Of a stretch of DNA of 25,712 nt, positions 24,098 to 25,712 are shown piece after piece; the first letter of the stretch is position 1, and every line of letters starts with the position of its first letter. The DNA is taken from NCBI GenBank assembly GCA_964564695.1, contig CAZMCC010000056.1, forward strand, positions 1-25,712, written 5' to 3'. Position numbers and translations under genes: made by a program. The stretch comes from CAZMCC01 sp964564695 (GTDB lineage: Bacteria; Planctomycetota; Phycisphaerae; Phycisphaerales; UBA1924). The notes under the pieces were generated by a model. That model saw nothing but the letters and a program-made list of their open reading frames with translations. It ran no database searches and was not told the origin of the DNA.

Positions 24098-24233
24098 GGC
24101 AAATGGCAAAGACGCAAATGGCAAAGGGCAAATCAGGAAGTGGAGCGATGCACGTGATGACTCGACGCGCGACAGTGGGGCGATTCCTGGCTCGAATTTG
24201 CCCTTTGCTCATTTGCTCTTTGCTTATTTCGCC
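24098..24233. repeat. Facing arrays of GGCAAA units around the second amidohydrolase start
   Basis: The left array (24098-24133) has five units: GGCAAAT, GGCAAAG, ACGCAAAT, GGCAAAG, GGCAAAT. The right array (24196-24233) has five inverted units: ATTTGCC, CTTTGCTC, ATTTGCT, CTTTGCTT, ATTTCGCC. They can pair over about 33 bases with few mismatches and a loop of about 62 bases holding the ribosome-binding site and start. The right array encodes the hydrophobic core of the signal peptide (ICPLLICSLLIS). Confidence 0.8.
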
Positions 24234-25494
24234 GGCTTCGGCGCAGGTCGCCATCAAGGGCAAGACCGTCTACACGATGGCCGGCGCCCCGATCAAGGAC
24301 GGCGTCGTCATCGTGACCGACGGCAAGGTGGCGGCCGTGGGGCCCGCGGCGAGCACGCCGATTCCGGCGGGGTACAAGGTGCTCGAGGGTGTCGTGGTGA
24401 CGCCCGGGCTCGTTGATGCCCGCGGCACGCTGGGGCTGACGGGGATCTACAACACGCCGCACGACTCGGACCAGATCGAGCACTCGGGGCCGATCCAGCC
24501 GGAGTTGCGGGCGGTGGACGCGTACAACCCGATGGAGCCGCTCATCGAGTTCGTGCGATCGTTCGGCGTGACGACGGTGCACACGGGGCACGCGCCCGGC
24601 GAGCTGATCTCCGGGCAGACGATGGTCGTGAAGCTCCGCGGGCTGACGATCGACGAGGCCGTGATGATCCCGACGGCGATGGTCGCGGCCACGATCGGCC
24701 CCGGCGCCGAGCGCCCCGGCGGCAGCCCCGGCACGCGGGCCAAGTCGATCGCGATGCTCCGCGAGGAGCTGCTCAAGGCCAAGGACTGGGCGGCGAAGCG
24801 GGAGAAGGCGAAGGCGGACCAGGCCGCGGGAAAGGAAGCTCCGGCTGCGCCGGACACAGGCGGGACGCCTGTGCCACCGGTGACAGAGGAAGAGAAGAAC
24901 AAGGAGAAGGACAAGAAACCCGACCCCACCGAGCGGAATCTCCGCATGGAGATGATGTCGGACGTGGCGTCGGGGAAGACGCCGTTGCTGGTGCGGTGCG
25001 ACCGGGCCCAGGACATCGCGGCGGCGTTGCGGCTGGCGGACGAGTTCAAGCTCAAGCTGGTGCTCGACAGCGCGGCGGAGAGCTACGTGCTGGCCGACAA
25101 GATCAAGGCCGCGGGCGTGCCGGTGATCATCCACCCGCTCATGCAGCGGGCGGTGGGGGACATGGAGAACCAGTCGTTCACGACCCCGGCGAAGCTGCGG
25201 GCGGCGGGAGTGCCGTACGCATTCCAGAGCGGGTACGAGGGGTACGTGCCGAAGGTGCGGGTGGTGCTGTACGAGGCGGGGATCGCGGCGGCGAACGGGC
25301 TCACGTTCGAGCAGGCCCTCGCGGGGTGCACGATCGACGCGGCGAAGATGATCGGCGTCGCCGACCGCGTCGGCTCGCTTGAGGTCGGCAAGGACGGCGA
25401 CGTCGCGATGTACGACGGCGACCCGTTCGAGTACACGTCGCACTGCATCGGCGTGGTGATCGAGGGGAAGGTTGTGAGTGAGAAGGTGCGGTAG
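24148..25494 (+). CDS. Exported amidohydrolase-like protein lacking metal ligands
   Basis: The protein is 448 residues from ATG 24148, with AGGAAG seven bases upstream; in-frame ATGs at 24103, 24118 and 24157 are alternatives. The signal peptide has core ICPLLICSLLIS and ends ASAQ (33). It is clearly paralogous to the preceding protein: PIKDGVVIVTDGKVAAVG, VTPGLVDARGTLGL, and DRVGSLEVGKDGDVAMYDGD. The HxH motif is replaced by R-G-T (92-94). HHTHRADDI becomes VRCDRAQDI, LHHVSEAY becomes LDSAAESY, and the final HTDDY becomes SGYEGY. A charged linker (about 205-265, rich in Lys, Glu and Pro) is inserted. It is probably catalytically inactive and may be a structural or regulatory partner of the first enzyme; that is inference. 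Confidence 0.9.
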   Translation: MHVMTRRATVGRFLARICPLLICSLLISPASAQVAIKGKTVYTMAGAPIKDGVVIVTDGKVAAVGPAASTPIPAGYKVLEGVVVTPGLVDARGTLGLTGIYNTPHDSDQIEHSGPIQPELRAVDAYNPMEPLIEFVRSFGVTTVHTGHAPGELISGQTMVVKLRGLTIDEAVMIPTAMVAATIGPGAERPGGSPGTRAKSIAMLREELLKAKDWAAKREKAKADQAAGKEAPAAPDTGGTPVPPVTEEEKNKEKDKKPDPTERNLRMEMMSDVASGKTPLLVRCDRAQDIAAALRLADEFKLKLVLDSAAESYVLADKIKAAGVPVIIHPLMQRAVGDMENQSFTTPAKLRAAGVPYAFQSGYEGYVPKVRVVLYEAGIAAANGLTFEQALAGCTIDAAKMIGVADRVGSLEVGKDGDVAMYDGDPFEYTSHCIGVVIEGKVVSEKVR

Positions 25495-25712
25495 GGTCTT
25501 CGAGCCTGAAGGGCTCGAAAGGAAGTAGCCGGGGGTGAAGCGAGTCCGCGAGCGCCACCCCCGGAGAGGCGAATCAATTGTTTTTTGGTTGTTGTCGAGC
25601 GACGCCGAAGGCGTCGTCGTGGGGTGACCGCGCGGCGACGGCACGACGACCCATTCAGGCAACGCCGTGAACTAAGAGGCAAGGGCGAGGTCGGATCCGA
25701 TGGCTCGCCGGC
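25495..25712. other. 3' spacer with three hairpins; possible start of next gene at the edge
   Basis: After the stop come TTCGAGCC/GGCTCGAA (25499-25519), then CCGGGGGTG/CACCCCCGG (25529-25537 and 25556-25564), followed 13 bases later by a T-run (TTGTTTTTTGG). CGACGCC/GGCGTCG (25600-25616) is the third. The second hairpin may serve as terminator or be a dispersed palindromic repeat. An ATG at 25700, with GAGGT about nine bases upstream, may open a gene that runs off the window; only four codons are visible. Confidence 0.5.

Noticed and set aside
21905..24124. 739-codon minus-strand frame spanning the toxin and amidohydrolase regions
   Set aside because: It overlaps two real genes in other frames and is a Pro/Arg/His-rich shadow frame.

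Overview
The window is a high-GC bacterial chromosome segment with densely packed, mostly intact genes. The best guess is Planctomycetota, class Phycisphaerae. This is an inference from four things: scattered single ribosomal-protein genes (rpmH without rnpA, rplU without rpmA); three exported proteins ending in a Pro-Ser/Ala-Pro plus hydrophobic plus poly-Arg sorting tail; a REP-associated transposase; and many starts without a Shine-Dalgarno. No tRNA, rRNA, CRISPR array, prophage or plasmid module was seen.

Layout. Bases 1-2702 (minus strand) hold rpmH, an acidic hypothetical protein and the N-terminus of an exported protein that runs off the left edge. Across a 433-base divergent spacer lies rnc (RNase III), with a long hairpin in its leader. 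Bases 4085-4994 are a REP/RAYT cassette: three copies of a 40-base palindromic repeat around a frameshifted Y1 transposase. Next to it, on the minus strand, is an SdpR/SdpI-type pair with a clear promoter and operator; the sdpI-like gene is also frameshifted. Bases 6280-8709 carry an exported phytase-like esterase and a PGPGW-type membrane protein. Bases 8782-12478 carry a small STAS/SpoIIAA-like protein and an ECF sigma factor overlapping a one-TM probable anti-sigma protein, followed by an exported hypothetical protein. typA (BipA) follows. Then comes a 1304-residue secreted repeat protein on the minus strand, and rplU with a textbook terminator.

The right third (19394-25494) holds a single-domain asparaginase, a vanadium haloperoxidase-type PAP2 enzyme with all vanadate ligands preserved, and a RES toxin with an Xre/MbcA antitoxin in toxin-first order. 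It ends with two tandem exported amidohydrolases, the second of which has lost its metal ligands.

The most interesting signals are regulatory or structural. The antitoxin promoter has a perfect palindrome filling its spacer. A perfect 28-bp inverted repeat between the toxin gene and the amidohydrolase appears to supply, and could hide, the toxin ribosome-binding site. Two loci carry facing arrays of 7-8 nt units (GGCATC and GGCAAA types). The REP copies show a compensatory base change. RNase III lacks one metal-ligand aspartate and has a possible self-target hairpin in its leader.
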